Shown one piece after another: positions 50,307-59,585 of a DNA stretch of 64,000 nt. Each line of letters begins with the position of its first letter. The stretch's first letter is position 1. Source of the DNA: Motiliproteus sediminis (lineage in GTDB: Bacteria; Pseudomonadota; Gammaproteobacteria; Pseudomonadales; Balneatricaceae); NCBI RefSeq assembly GCF_017912535.1, contig NZ_JAERQK010000003.1, positions 186,001-250,000 on the forward strand, written 5' to 3'. A program made the position numbers and the translations under genes. The notes under the pieces are model-generated. The model had not been told where the DNA came from and made no database searches. It worked only from the letters and a program-made list of their open reading frames with translations.

Positions 50307-52205
50307 ATGAATACACCCGCCCCCTTCGGCACAGTGCTGGGCTACGCCCCCGGTGGCGTGCCGGTGTACTCCTCCCATTACCCCAGCGCCGACAGCGCAG
50401 CATACCCGGACCGTGAGTCGTTCCGCAGTTATCACGACGGCGTGTTTATGGGCTACAAATGGCAGTGCGTCGAGTTTGCCCGGCGCTGGCTCTATCTCAA
50501 TCGTGGCTGGCTGTTTGACGACGTGGCGATGGCGTACGACATATTCGAACTACGCAGCGGCAGAGCGGTGCGTGATAACGCGCCGGTGGCACTCCAGTCC
50601 TTCGCCAACGGCGGTCAGCGGCCGCCGGAGCCCGGCTCCCTGCTGATCTGGGCTGAGGGTGGGGAGTTCGAGGACACCGGGCACGTAGCGATAGTGACGG
50701 CGGTGTTTGAGGACCGGGTACGAATCGCCGAGCAGAATCTGGACCATCGACTCTGGCCGCCCGGGCAGGACTGGGGGCGCGAGCTGGCCTTGCTGCGCAC
50801 CGAAACGGGTGGCTATCTGGTGTCGTGCACGTTCGCCCAGGGTTCGATCCTTGGCTGGGTTACCGCCACCGACGATGCGACCCATGCGCTGCCGCGGCAG
50901 GAGTTGTCCCCTGACTTGCTCAATCTCGATCTGCGCGAGCTGTCGGAGCCACCGCCGGAGGATTGGCTGGACCTCAGCCGCCCGGAACAGCGTGCCTACG
51001 CCGCGGCTATGGGGGGCGCCCGCTTGAGCAGCGATCCCTGGCAGCAGCGGCTCTGGTTCGCGCTATCTGCCAGCGCTGAAGCGGAACTCAAGCACGCCAC
51101 CAACGAACTGCATGCCATGTTCATGCACGCCACTCACCGTGTGCTTCAGGATGATGAGCTGCTGGCGCGTTTCAATCTGCCGCGTTCCATCTGGCCCAAG
51201 CTGCGCGCATCCTGGAACAACCGTCGCAATCAGATGGTGACCGGACGCTTCGACTTTTCGCTATCGGAGCGGGGGCTCAAAGTGTACGAGTACAACGCCG
51301 ATTCCGCCTCTTGCTACCTGGAAACCGGCCTGCTGCAGCAGCGCTGGTTTGACGCAGCAGGGGTGACCCAGGGGCGTGATCCGGGAGCGGCGCTATACGC
51401 CGATCTGGTGCGAGCCTGGCGCAAGAATGACGTCGATTCGCTGTTACATATTCTTCAGGATGATGACCCTGAAGAGGACTATCACGCTGCCTACATGGCA
51501 TCGGCGGCTGAGGCTGCAGGCTATCGGACCAAGCGGATTCGGGGTATGGGCGGACTCAGATGGGACGATAGTGGCCATGTAGTCGACAGCGATGGCGAGC
51601 GCGTGCTTTGGGTATGGAAAACCTGGGCTTGGGAAACCGCGCTGGACCAACTGCGCGCCGAGTGTGATGAAGACCAGGCCCTGGCGGCGATCGGGGCGGC
51701 GCGCCCACGCCAGGGTAATCTCCGTCTGGTCGACGTGCTGCTACGCCCGGAGGTGATGGTGTTTGAGCCGCTGTGGACGCTGGTGCCGAGCAATAAAGCG
51801 ATCCTGCCGGTGCTGTGGCAGCTGTTCCCTCAGAGTCCATATCTGCTTGAAACCGACTACAAGCTGTCAACGACGCTGGTCGCCAAGGGCTACGTCAGTA
51901 AGCCAATCGCCGGGCGTTGCGGCTTCAATATCAGCCTGGTGGACCCGAGCCGCGAGCTGACCGAGGAAACCGGAGGTCGCTTCGGTGAGCAGGAGCAGGT
52001 CTATCAACAGCTGTTCCCCTTACCCCAGCTGCAGCAGCTTTATGTGCAGGTCGGTACCTTCAGCGTGGATGGTAAGTACAGCGCGGCCTCTGTGCGTGTC
52101 GACCGCTCACCGGTGATCACCAATGCCAGTGATCTGCTACCGCTGCGGGTGGTTGCCGATGAGCAATGGGGTGCTGCCTCGGCAGCAGCTGCGGCGTCGT
52201 CGTAG
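50307..52205 (+). CDS. gss: Bifunctional glutathionylspermidine synthetase/amidase
   Basis: About 632 residues. The N-terminal CHAP amidase has catalytic C54 in GYKWQCVEFARR and H126 in DTGHVAIV. The C-terminal ATP-grasp synthetase begins near residue 205 and contains RSIWPKLRASWNNRRNQMV, KVYEYNADSASCYLETG and KPIAGRCGFNISLVDP. It joins glutathione and spermidine and hydrolyses the product. Length is close to E. coli GspSA (619 aa). Start ATG 50307 is preferred over an in-frame one at 50259. Probably co-transcribed with the RimK-like gene. Confidence 0.94.
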   Translation: MNTPAPFGTVLGYAPGGVPVYSSHYPSADSAAYPDRESFRSYHDGVFMGYKWQCVEFARRWLYLNRGWLFDDVAMAYDIFELRSGRAVRDNAPVALQSFANGGQRPPEPGSLLIWAEGGEFEDTGHVAIVTAVFEDRVRIAEQNLDHRLWPPGQDWGRELALLRTETGGYLVSCTFAQGSILGWVTATDDATHALPRQELSPDLLNLDLRELSEPPPEDWLDLSRPEQRAYAAAMGGARLSSDPWQQRLWFALSASAEAELKHATNELHAMFMHATHRVLQDDELLARFNLPRSIWPKLRASWNNRRNQMVTGRFDFSLSERGLKVYEYNADSASCYLETGLLQQRWFDAAGVTQGRDPGAALYADLVRAWRKNDVDSLLHILQDDDPEEDYHAAYMASAAEAAGYRTKRIRGMGGLRWDDSGHVVDSDGERVLWVWKTWAWETALDQLRAECDEDQALAAIGAARPRQGNLRLVDVLLRPEVMVFEPLWTLVPSNKAILPVLWQLFPQSPYLLETDYKLSTTLVAKGYVSKPIAGRCGFNISLVDPSRELTEETGGRFGEQEQVYQQLFPLPQLQQLYVQVGTFSVDGKYSAASVRVDRSPVITNASDLLPLRVVADEQWGAASAAAAASS

Positions 52206-52340
52206 CTGCTGTTGCCACTGCCGGAGACAGCTGATGCCGGCTGGCCATTTGAACCAATTACGCCGAATTCCCATAGAGAGATCAGGGCGAATCTGCTAAA
52301 CCTTAACTCAACAATAACCATTGCTTGAGTACGGTTAAGG

Positions 52341-53456
52341 ATGATCGAGAACTCCATCGGTGACACACTGCTGCGGATTCACAATAGCCTGCGCAGCCAG
52401 TTTCACCAGCTCTGCCGGGTGGCTGTGGCGATCTACGACCAGCCCAGTGACACCCTGAAAACCTTCGCCAACAGCACTGATGGCGAATCGCCGCTGATGT
52501 TTTATGAAGTGAAACTGGCGGATGTGCCCTCGTTGCAGCAGTTGGCCCGCGATGGTAAACCCCGAGTACTCGATGACCTGGATATCCTGCGCCGGGCCAA
52601 TACGCTCCACAGTCGCAAAATTGTCGAAGCCGGCTACCACTCCAGTTATACCGAGCCGCTGATTTTTGACGATCAACTGGTAGGGTTCCTGTTTTTTGAC
52701 TCCGACAAGCCTTGTTACTTCAACCAGCGGGTAATCGATAAGCTGCAGCCGTATGCCAAGGTGCTGGCCGCTATCGTCGCGGTGCAGTTTGCGGCTATTC
52801 GTACCCTCAGCGGTGCGGTCACGGTTGCCCGCGAGTTCAGCCGTCATCGTGATGAGGAAACCGCCAACCATCTGCGCCGGATGTCCACCTACTCGCGTTT
52901 GATTGCCAAGACCGTTGCTCCCGGTTTTGGGTTGGGTGATGAAGAGGTTGAGTTCATCTTCAATTTTTCACAGCTCCACGACATCGGCAAAATCGCGATC
53001 GCCGACGCCATCCTGCTGAAGCCGGGCAAACTCACTCCGGAGGAGTATCGGGAAGCGCAAGCGCATGTGGCGCGCGGAGTGGAGATGGCGCAGATGATGA
53101 TCAAGGAGTTTGGGCTGGAGCGCATCCGCCATACCGATATGTTGCTCAATATCATCGGCTGCCACCACGAACGCTACGATGGCAGTGGCTACCCCAACGG
53201 CCTCAAGGGTGAGGCTATTCCCATTGAAGGCCGCATCGTGGCGGTGGCGGACGTGTTTGATGCGCTGACCAGTGAACGCCCCTACAAACATGCGTGGGCG
53301 GTAAACGATGCCTTCGCCTACTTGCTGCGTAATGCCGGCACCCAGTTTGATCCGGTGTGCGTCGAAGCTGCCTTTGCCTGTGCCGAAGAGTTCAAACAGA
53401 TCCAGGCGCGCTATCGGGATGAGCCGTTCCTGCCCGAAGAACAGTCGAGTAGCTGA
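52341..53456 (+). CDS. GAF-like plus HD-GYP phosphodiesterase
   Basis: A 371-residue soluble protein. The N-terminal ~165 residues look GAF-like (VAVAIYDQPSDTLKTFANST ... SYTEPLIFDDQLVGFLFFDS). The HD-GYP domain has QLHDIGKIAIADAILLKPG and the GYP element HHERYDGSGYPNGLKGE, both intact. It should hydrolyse c-di-GMP. It begins 135 bp after gss and precedes the LCIB-like gene by 61 bp. It is the counterpart to the two cyclases in the window. Confidence 0.93.
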   Translation: MIENSIGDTLLRIHNSLRSQFHQLCRVAVAIYDQPSDTLKTFANSTDGESPLMFYEVKLADVPSLQQLARDGKPRVLDDLDILRRANTLHSRKIVEAGYHSSYTEPLIFDDQLVGFLFFDSDKPCYFNQRVIDKLQPYAKVLAAIVAVQFAAIRTLSGAVTVAREFSRHRDEETANHLRRMSTYSRLIAKTVAPGFGLGDEEVEFIFNFSQLHDIGKIAIADAILLKPGKLTPEEYREAQAHVARGVEMAQMMIKEFGLERIRHTDMLLNIIGCHHERYDGSGYPNGLKGEAIPIEGRIVAVADVFDALTSERPYKHAWAVNDAFAYLLRNAGTQFDPVCVEAAFACAEEFKQIQARYRDEPFLPEEQSSS

Positions 53457-53517
53457 CCCTGCAACCGCGGCGGCGTTGGACTATAAAAAGGCAAAACAAT
53501 AATTAATAGAGTCCCGC

Positions 53518-54642
53518 ATGAGCCAATCCGTCACCTGCGAATTCCGCCCCGAGTATATGATGCGCTATAGCCAGTTTGCGCCGCGGTTGTATAACTACTG
53601 CCGCTCACTCGGATTTGAAGCGGGAAACATCATGCCGTCACGAGCCTTTTGCTCTGATGAGAGTCAGGGCTTCCCCGTGATCCTGATCGCCAAGCATTTT
53701 GGCGCCTTTCCCTTTAATCACGGCCAGGTCGGCGGTATTGTCGCCACCGATCGCCATGGGCCCCACGCCCATCATGGTAAAGATCTGGTGGTGATTCAGG
53801 CCAGCCACGTGGGCTATGACCCGGACAGCGGCCGCTTTGGCGAGTACTGCCGGCTGCAGACCGAGGACAATCATCGCACCACCACCTGCGGCAAGCTGGG
53901 TGAGCTGTTACGTTGGTACCAGCAGGAGTACGAGTTTGCCCGTGACAACATCCAACTAACCGAAGAGCAAGGCGTGGAAGCGGTGGTGGTCGATAACCAG
54001 CTGCTTGATCAGCGCCGCCTGGAAGGGCTGTTTCCACGTCTTGACCGGTTGCTGGCGCTGGACAGCGAGGGGTTGCCGCGGCTGGTACGGACATTGAGCA
54101 CGGCGCGGGTGTTTGTCGCCGCCGCTAGCTTGATTGAGCGCACCGAACCCGAGTTCTGGCGCCCGGGAGGGCGGGAGCCCATTGGTGATGCGTTGAGTTC
54201 GGACCTGTTCAGTTTTCGGCGCCCGGACGGGGATGCCCAGAGCGTTCGCGACCAACTGGAAGAAAACCTGTTGCCGCACATGCCAGAGATCGTTACCTCA
54301 CCGGCGCCCCTGCTGTCGGCGGCACAGTTCAACACCCAGGCTGAGTTTGACCGCACCTTTCGCAGCATTGCCAAAGCGCGGGAGTACCGCGACAAGAAGC
54401 TGCTGTTTGTGTCCTGTGTGAATATCGATATCTCGCCAGAGCCGGGTCAGCTGTTTCCGCTCACCAAGTGTGTCCCCTGGGCCGCCTATGTGCAGGACGG
54501 TCAGGGAAACGCCCGCACCCTGGAGCAGGCCGAGTTGTTGGCGGAATTGCTCAACCAGCCCGCTGACAACCCGGATCAGATCGACCTTGAAGTGGCAATT
54601 CAGCAAATGATCGATGCCCGCGAGGTGCGGATTCGCGTATGA
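53518..54642 (+). CDS. LCIB-like protein, candidate carbonic-anhydrase fold
   Basis: A 374-residue protein I recognise only tentatively. SRAFCSDES (C45, D47), FGAFPFNHGQVGGIVATDRH, VVIQASHVGYDPDSG (H97) and RTTTCGKLGEL (C124) give a Cys...His...Cys zinc set with a C-x-D dyad, like the LCIB family of beta/theta-type carbonic anhydrases. The helical C-terminal half has no recognised domain. If right, it would interconvert CO2 and bicarbonate; many LCIB homologues are inactive. Its stop overlaps the phospholipase D gene's ATG. Confidence 0.55.
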   Translation: MSQSVTCEFRPEYMMRYSQFAPRLYNYCRSLGFEAGNIMPSRAFCSDESQGFPVILIAKHFGAFPFNHGQVGGIVATDRHGPHAHHGKDLVVIQASHVGYDPDSGRFGEYCRLQTEDNHRTTTCGKLGELLRWYQQEYEFARDNIQLTEEQGVEAVVVDNQLLDQRRLEGLFPRLDRLLALDSEGLPRLVRTLSTARVFVAAASLIERTEPEFWRPGGREPIGDALSSDLFSFRRPDGDAQSVRDQLEENLLPHMPEIVTSPAPLLSAAQFNTQAEFDRTFRSIAKAREYRDKKLLFVSCVNIDISPEPGQLFPLTKCVPWAAYVQDGQGNARTLEQAELLAELLNQPADNPDQIDLEVAIQQMIDAREVRIRV

Positions 54643-56237
54643 ATAGTTTACGTTCTCTTTGGACGGTTATTTTGGCACGTGTGCGACCGCGATCACGGGC
54701 AGTCAGACGGAAGGTTTTTCTTATAGGTTTGTCGTGGCTCATTTTCCCCGCCTTTCCTTTGGTACTTTCCGGTTGCGTCTCGGGAGTGCCTGCAGTCGCA
54801 GCACCGCCGAGTTATGCTGTGCCGTTGAGTATCGAAACCGCACTGGGCCGTCAGGGCGCCTCACTGCTGGCAAGCCGTGAACGCGGTGGTCCGGACCAGT
54901 CTGGCTTTGTGGCGCTGTCACGTGGTCAGGATGCGCTGGCGGCGCGCATTGCGCTGATTCGTGGGGCCGAACAAAGTTTGGATCTGCAGTATTACATCTG
55001 GCACGACGACCTTTCCGGTGCGTTATTGGCTCGGGAGCTGCTTCACGCGGCACAACGTGGCGTTCGGGTTCGCTTGATGCTTGATGATCTCGATATGGCA
55101 GACAAGTACCCGGCGTTGCTGACCCTGGATGCTCATCCGCAGATCAGCGTAAGGCTCTATAACCCTTTTCGCCACCGCAGCTGGCGAGGACTTAACTTGC
55201 TGTTGGAGCCTTCCCGACTTAACCACCGTATGCACAACAAATCTCTGACCGTGGACGGCGCGTTCAGCGTGGTGGGCGGTCGCAACGTGGGTGACGAGTA
55301 CTTTGACATCAGTGGGCACAGTACCTTTGCCGATATGGATGTGCTGATGGTGGGGCCCGCCGTTGCCGAGGTCGCCGCAGCGTTTGACCGTTACTGGAAC
55401 AGCAAGTGGGTGGTGCCGTTTGTCGCGGAAGAGGGCAGGGAGTCGCTGGTTGGTGCGACAACAAGTGCACCGCCCCCGCTGCCGGAGTCGGTCGCGCAAC
55501 ATACCTACCTGGCCTCGGGCGCTATTGGGCGCTTACCGTTTGTTTGGGGGAGAGCCGAGGTGCTTTACGATCCGCCCGGTCTGATCGACGCGAAAAGTGA
55601 ACTGGCTGATAGCGCGGTGGTTTCGCATATGGGGCGCTGGGTGACGCAGATTGGCGCTGAGTTGATTATCGTCTCGCCCTATTTTGTGCCGGGTGAGGCA
55701 CTGGTGGAGCAGCTTGGTGACTTAGTCGACAACGGGGTTTCGGTGAAGGTACTTACCAACTCGCTGGCGACTAACGATGTGACTCTGGTACACGCCGGAT
55801 ACATGCGGTATCGCGAGCCGTTGCTGCAACAGGGTGTTGAACTCTGGGAGATGAAAGCTCGCTCCTTGCCGCCGCAAAACAAAGAAAACCAGAGCGCTGC
55901 GGGCTCTTCGCGTGCCAGCCTCCATGCTAAGGTGATTGGGGTCGATAGGCGCTACCTGTTCGTGGGATCGTTCAACATGGATCCGCGCTCGGCCTATATC
56001 AACACTGAGATGGGAGTGGTGTTTGAAAGTGAGCCGTTGGCTCAGGGGTTGAGCGATGCCTTTGCGCTGTCCATCGCCCAGCGTGCCTATCAGGTAAATA
56101 TTTCTGACGGACGTCTAAGCTGGAAAGAGTGGCGTGAGGATGGTGATGTAACGTATCAATCCGAGCCGAATACCACCCTTTGGCAACGCTTGATGGCGTC
56201 GATGCTGTCTTGGATCGTTATTGAAGATCTACTATAG
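54639..56237 (+). CDS. Phospholipase D family lipoprotein (cardiolipin synthase-like)
   Basis: A 532-residue protein whose N-terminus has a basic leader, a hydrophobic helix and lipobox LSGC. Two HKD motifs are present, NHRMHNKSLTVDGAFSVVGGR shortened here to HRMHNKSLTVD, and LHAKVIGVDRRYLFVGSFN. The arrangement is that of ClsC-like or PLD phosphodiesterases, acting on phospholipids at the periplasmic face. The ATG overlaps the previous stop (ATGA), so it is coupled to the LCIB-like gene. Confidence 0.9.
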   Translation: MNSLRSLWTVILARVRPRSRAVRRKVFLIGLSWLIFPAFPLVLSGCVSGVPAVAAPPSYAVPLSIETALGRQGASLLASRERGGPDQSGFVALSRGQDALAARIALIRGAEQSLDLQYYIWHDDLSGALLARELLHAAQRGVRVRLMLDDLDMADKYPALLTLDAHPQISVRLYNPFRHRSWRGLNLLLEPSRLNHRMHNKSLTVDGAFSVVGGRNVGDEYFDISGHSTFADMDVLMVGPAVAEVAAAFDRYWNSKWVVPFVAEEGRESLVGATTSAPPPLPESVAQHTYLASGAIGRLPFVWGRAEVLYDPPGLIDAKSELADSAVVSHMGRWVTQIGAELIIVSPYFVPGEALVEQLGDLVDNGVSVKVLTNSLATNDVTLVHAGYMRYREPLLQQGVELWEMKARSLPPQNKENQSAAGSSRASLHAKVIGVDRRYLFVGSFNMDPRSAYINTEMGVVFESEPLAQGLSDAFALSIAQRAYQVNISDGRLSWKEWREDGDVTYQSEPNTTLWQRLMASMLSWIVIEDLL

Positions 56238-56292
56238 CCGTGGTTCGCCGTCCCGGTGCGCCTGCTGCCGATAAACCAACGGAGTGATGCCT

Positions 56293-57393
56293 ATGTCAGA
56301 GCCGGTTGAATCGCTCGATCCCGTTAATGCCCCCGCTCCTCAACAGCCCGATCCAGTGCGCCGGCTAGCGCTGTATTTGACGATGGTTACTGCCAGCCTA
56401 TTTCTTTACTCAGTATGGGCTCAACGTGTGATTCCCTTTAGCGGTTTCGGCATCGTTCAGGCGAATTTAATCCGGATCGCTCCGCAGGTGGCAGGTCTGG
56501 TGGATGACGTGGCGGTGGTTGATAACCAGTTGGTTGAGAAGGGAGAGTTGTTATTCAGTATCGAAACGGACAACTATCAGCTGGCACTGGCCCAGCAGGA
56601 AGCCCACTTGGCTACCGTAGGTCTTGTCATCGGTGCCGATACTGCTGCGGTGCAAACCGCTCAGGCACGGGTAATTCAGGCTCAAGCGGTCCGCAATAAC
56701 GCGCGTTTGCAGGTGCAAAGGGCGAGTGACCTCAATCGACGTGGATTATTGTCGCAGTCTCAGTACGACCAAGCCGAGGCGGCATATCTTCAGGCGGAAG
56801 GCGCCGTGGATGAAGCGGAAGCCAATCTGGAAAAAGCTAAGGCAAACCTTGGGCCTAGCGGGCAGCAAAACCCGCGCTTGCAGGAGGCGCTGGCCAACTT
56901 GCGTCGGGCGCGACTGGACCTGTTACGCACCGAAGTAAAAGCGCCGGGCGAGGGGGTGATCACTAATGTCCAATTGGCCCCGGGGCACTACGTGGGAGTT
57001 GGTTCGGCAGCGATGACTTTCATTGACGCCGACGATATCTGGATTACTGCTATGTACGGCGAAAATTCGCTTGAACATATTCGACCGGGGCTGCCAGTGG
57101 ATATTGTCCTTGAAGTGTTACCTGGGCGCGTGTTTCAGGGGACGGTGCGCAGCGTTGGCTGGGGTATCGCTGGTGGTACATCGACGGAGAGCAGCAGCGG
57201 ACTGATGAATGCCCCCGCTTCCAGCGGTGACGTCCGCTTTCCGGTACTGGTTACATTCGATCAGAGGCCGCCGTCTGGCGTGCGCTATGGTTCAGAAGCA
57301 TCGGTGCTGGTGTATACCGAAGAGGCCGGGATGCTGTCGATGTTGGGCGCTGCATGGATTCGCCTTGTCAGCATCTTGACTTACCTGTTTTGA
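56293..57393 (+). CDS. HlyD/EmrA-like membrane fusion protein
   Basis: About 366 residues. One N-terminal helix (LYLTMVTASLFLYSVWAQRV), then a lipoyl half (IRIAPQVAGLVDDVAVVDNQ), a coiled-coil hairpin, the second half (VKAPGEGVITNVQLAPGHYV) and a beta-barrel. It resembles the AaeA adaptor type. The third possible start (56293) has GGAG eight bases upstream. It overlaps or closely precedes the DUF2955 gene, its natural partner. Confidence 0.88.
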   Translation: MSEPVESLDPVNAPAPQQPDPVRRLALYLTMVTASLFLYSVWAQRVIPFSGFGIVQANLIRIAPQVAGLVDDVAVVDNQLVEKGELLFSIETDNYQLALAQQEAHLATVGLVIGADTAAVQTAQARVIQAQAVRNNARLQVQRASDLNRRGLLSQSQYDQAEAAYLQAEGAVDEAEANLEKAKANLGPSGQQNPRLQEALANLRRARLDLLRTEVKAPGEGVITNVQLAPGHYVGVGSAAMTFIDADDIWITAMYGENSLEHIRPGLPVDIVLEVLPGRVFQGTVRSVGWGIAGGTSTESSSGLMNAPASSGDVRFPVLVTFDQRPPSGVRYGSEASVLVYTEEAGMLSMLGAAWIRLVSILTYLF

Positions 57394-57404
57394 GCTGGGA
57401 TGCC

Positions 57405-58394
57405 ATGGCGCTGAGGCAACTGCGGTTTGCAGTGGCGCCGCTGGTGCTGTTTGGCATCTGTTTTTGGTTGCGGCTACCGCTGCCGTTTCTTCCAGCACTG
57501 TTTTGCGTGCTGGTGCTGTTTATCTCTCCGCAGAGGCCGACCCGGCCGCTGGTGATGAAGTTAACCGGGCTTATCGTGCTCATCTGTGTGCCGGTGGCGT
57601 CAATCGGTGAGCTATTGCATGACTACCCGGCCGCGCAGTGGAGTGCGGTGCTAGCCATGGCGTTGGTGGGTTTTGGTCGGCAGGCGCATAACCCTGATGA
57701 TCTGGTGGCGCGGCTGCTGTTGATTATCATGCCGATTACCATGGTACTGCTGATGGCCGGGCGACTTTCAGCGTGGATATTGCCGCTGTGGATTACGGCC
57801 ATGTTTATCTTGGGCGTGCTGGCGGCTATCGCTGCCTTTTGTCTGTGGCCGGAGCGGAGTGAGCCGGTGGAGGGTGGTGAGGTTCGCGGAACAGTTGGCG
57901 CGGATCGCCCCGTGACTGTAGTGATGAAGGCATTGGTGTTTACCAGCGCACTCTACTTCTGTCTGCACTTTGTACTGGGGAGCGCGGTGTTCGTGGCCGC
58001 TACGTTGGCCACCTTTCTGGCGGCCCGCGAGCGTGGAAGCGGCCGTCAAACCCGCTTGGAAACTCTGTTTGGCAATATTGTCGGAATCGCAGCCGGGGTA
58101 CCGGTATTAATGGCGTCGGCAATATTGCCATCCCCTCCGGCACTATGGTCGCTGGCACTGTGTGGGTCTCTGTGGATGTCTGGATTACTGCGCTCTGTGC
58201 CTATCCCTGTCTACTTGCAGACAGCATTTATGGCCTATCTGGTCGCCCTTAGCGCAACGATCCCTGTCGATGGTGTAAATGACCCGGGCGCTCTGGGCGA
58301 GCGTTTGCTGGCACTGCTATTGGTCGCGCTCTACTGCGGGTTGGCGATGGCGTTGTTGTACCCACGGCGGCCGCAACCGGACAGCGGTGGTTGA
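57405..58394 (+). CDS. DUF2955 (FUSC-like) inner-membrane protein
   Basis: A protein of about 329 residues with two sets of hydrophobic helices (LRFAVAPLVLFGICFWLRLP, LFCVLVLFISPQRPTRP; then AATLATFLAARERGSGRQTR). The DUF2955 family is related to the aromatic-acid exporter/FUSC fold and typically sits beside an HlyD gene, as here (11 bp gap). It likely exports small aromatic or acidic compounds through the adaptor. No outer-membrane component is next to it. Confidence 0.85.
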   Translation: MALRQLRFAVAPLVLFGICFWLRLPLPFLPALFCVLVLFISPQRPTRPLVMKLTGLIVLICVPVASIGELLHDYPAAQWSAVLAMALVGFGRQAHNPDDLVARLLLIIMPITMVLLMAGRLSAWILPLWITAMFILGVLAAIAAFCLWPERSEPVEGGEVRGTVGADRPVTVVMKALVFTSALYFCLHFVLGSAVFVAATLATFLAARERGSGRQTRLETLFGNIVGIAAGVPVLMASAILPSPPALWSLALCGSLWMSGLLRSVPIPVYLQTAFMAYLVALSATIPVDGVNDPGALGERLLALLLVALYCGLAMALLYPRRPQPDSGG

Positions 58395-58636
58395 GTGCGG
58401 CGGTGAGTGGGTCATATGCTGCCATCGAACGGACCCGGAGCGGTTCGGCGCGGCGCAAGTGGCAGTTGCAGGCGAACGCTCGGCTATCATAATCAATAGC
58501 CGGACTGAACTTGGGGGGCTAGCCGCAGACAGGAACAAACGCCGGGAGGCATTAGTCGTTCTGGTGGATATCAATGGCTATGGATTGAGTTGTGGTTAAG
58601 GTGGGTTGAGACATCGAGGTAAGTCGAGGGTGTGGC
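58395..58636. other. Intergenic region, nothing recognised
   Basis: About 240 bp without a convincing gene. No clear terminator or strong promoter was spotted. Confidence 0.5.
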
Positions 58637-59236
58637 GTGAAGAGCGAGCGCGAACAGCAACAGGGTGATGACAAGGACGGTTTGATAAGCCAAGCCCGAG
58701 CCTTTGCTATCGCTGCCCACGACGCAGTCAACCAGCGGCGCAAGTACAGCGGCGCGCCTTATTGGGTTCACCCGCAGGCCGTGGCCGGGCGCGTTGCCAA
58801 AGTTAGCGATGACCAGACAATGATCGCCGCCGCGTGGTTGCATGATGTCTTGGAAGATACCCCGGTCACCGCGCCGCAGCTCCGTTCCCGGTTTGGTGAC
58901 CGGGTTACCTCGCTGGTGATTGACCTGACCAATATCAGTCGCTACGAGGATGGCAACCGGGCAGTGCGTAAACGGATCGATCGCGAACATACGGCCCGTG
59001 CGCAGGCCGACGCCAAGACCATCAAGCTGGCCGACATTATCGATAATGTTAGCGAGATCGTGGACAATGATCCGGGATTTGCACGTATCTACCTGGTGGA
59101 AAAAGCGTTGCAGATCGAAGTGCTTCGTGACGGCGATCCGCGCCTGTTTCGGCAAGCCCAGCAACTGATTGCCGAGGGTCTGGCGCGGTTGAATATCCGC
59201 TATCCGGGCAGCCAGCCATTATTGGGAGAGCAATGA
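58637..59236 (+). CDS. HD-domain (p)ppGpp hydrolase-like protein, small alarmone hydrolase type
   Basis: A 199-residue protein with AHDAVNQRRKYSGAPYWVHP, the metal-binding HD in AAWLHDVLEDTPVT, and AQADAKTIKLADIIDNVSEI. This is the RelA/SpoT hydrolase domain alone (MESH1/SAH type), with no synthetase. It probably hydrolyses (p)ppGpp or a related nucleotide. The start is a GTG with GAGGG upstream. It is followed one base later by hopJ and may be coupled to it. Confidence 0.88.
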   Translation: MKSEREQQQGDDKDGLISQARAFAIAAHDAVNQRRKYSGAPYWVHPQAVAGRVAKVSDDQTMIAAAWLHDVLEDTPVTAPQLRSRFGDRVTSLVIDLTNISRYEDGNRAVRKRIDREHTARAQADAKTIKLADIIDNVSEIVDNDPGFARIYLVEKALQIEVLRDGDPRLFRQAQQLIAEGLARLNIRYPGSQPLLGEQ

Positions 59237-59237
59237 A

Positions 59238-59585
59238 TTGAACCAGTTACTGCAACGCGTTCGCGCTGGATTGCCGGTGGAATTCGCTGAGGTTCAGGCG
59301 GTTATCGCTGCCGAATATCACTATCACCCCACCGCGTTCCACAACGGAATCGGCGCGCGTCAGGTGGTCAACGCGGCCGGTGAAAACGAAGGCTCCTGCC
59401 GCCTGTTGGCGTTCGCCAAGATGCAGGGCTTGACCCAAGCGCAGACGTTAGCATTGTTCGGCCACTATTACCGCGACGAAGTGCTGGGTGATCCCGGTGG
59501 AAGCAGCCACGCTAACATTCGCGCGTTCATGGCAGACGGCTGGGCGGGGGTTGTGTTTGAGGCGCCTGCGTTGACGCCGCGTTAG
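59238..59585 (+). CDS. HopJ-like protein
   Basis: A 115-residue protein with FAEVQAVIAAEYHYHPTAFH, GSCRLLAFAKMQGLTQAQTL and GSSHANIRAFMADGWAGVVF, matching the HopJ type III effector family. The family name comes from a plant-pathogen effector, but these housekeeping-like members occur widely in marine bacteria and have no known function. The start is TTG at 59238, 1 bp after the previous stop. Confidence 0.88.
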   Translation: MNQLLQRVRAGLPVEFAEVQAVIAAEYHYHPTAFHNGIGARQVVNAAGENEGSCRLLAFAKMQGLTQAQTLALFGHYYRDEVLGDPGGSSHANIRAFMADGWAGVVFEAPALTPR

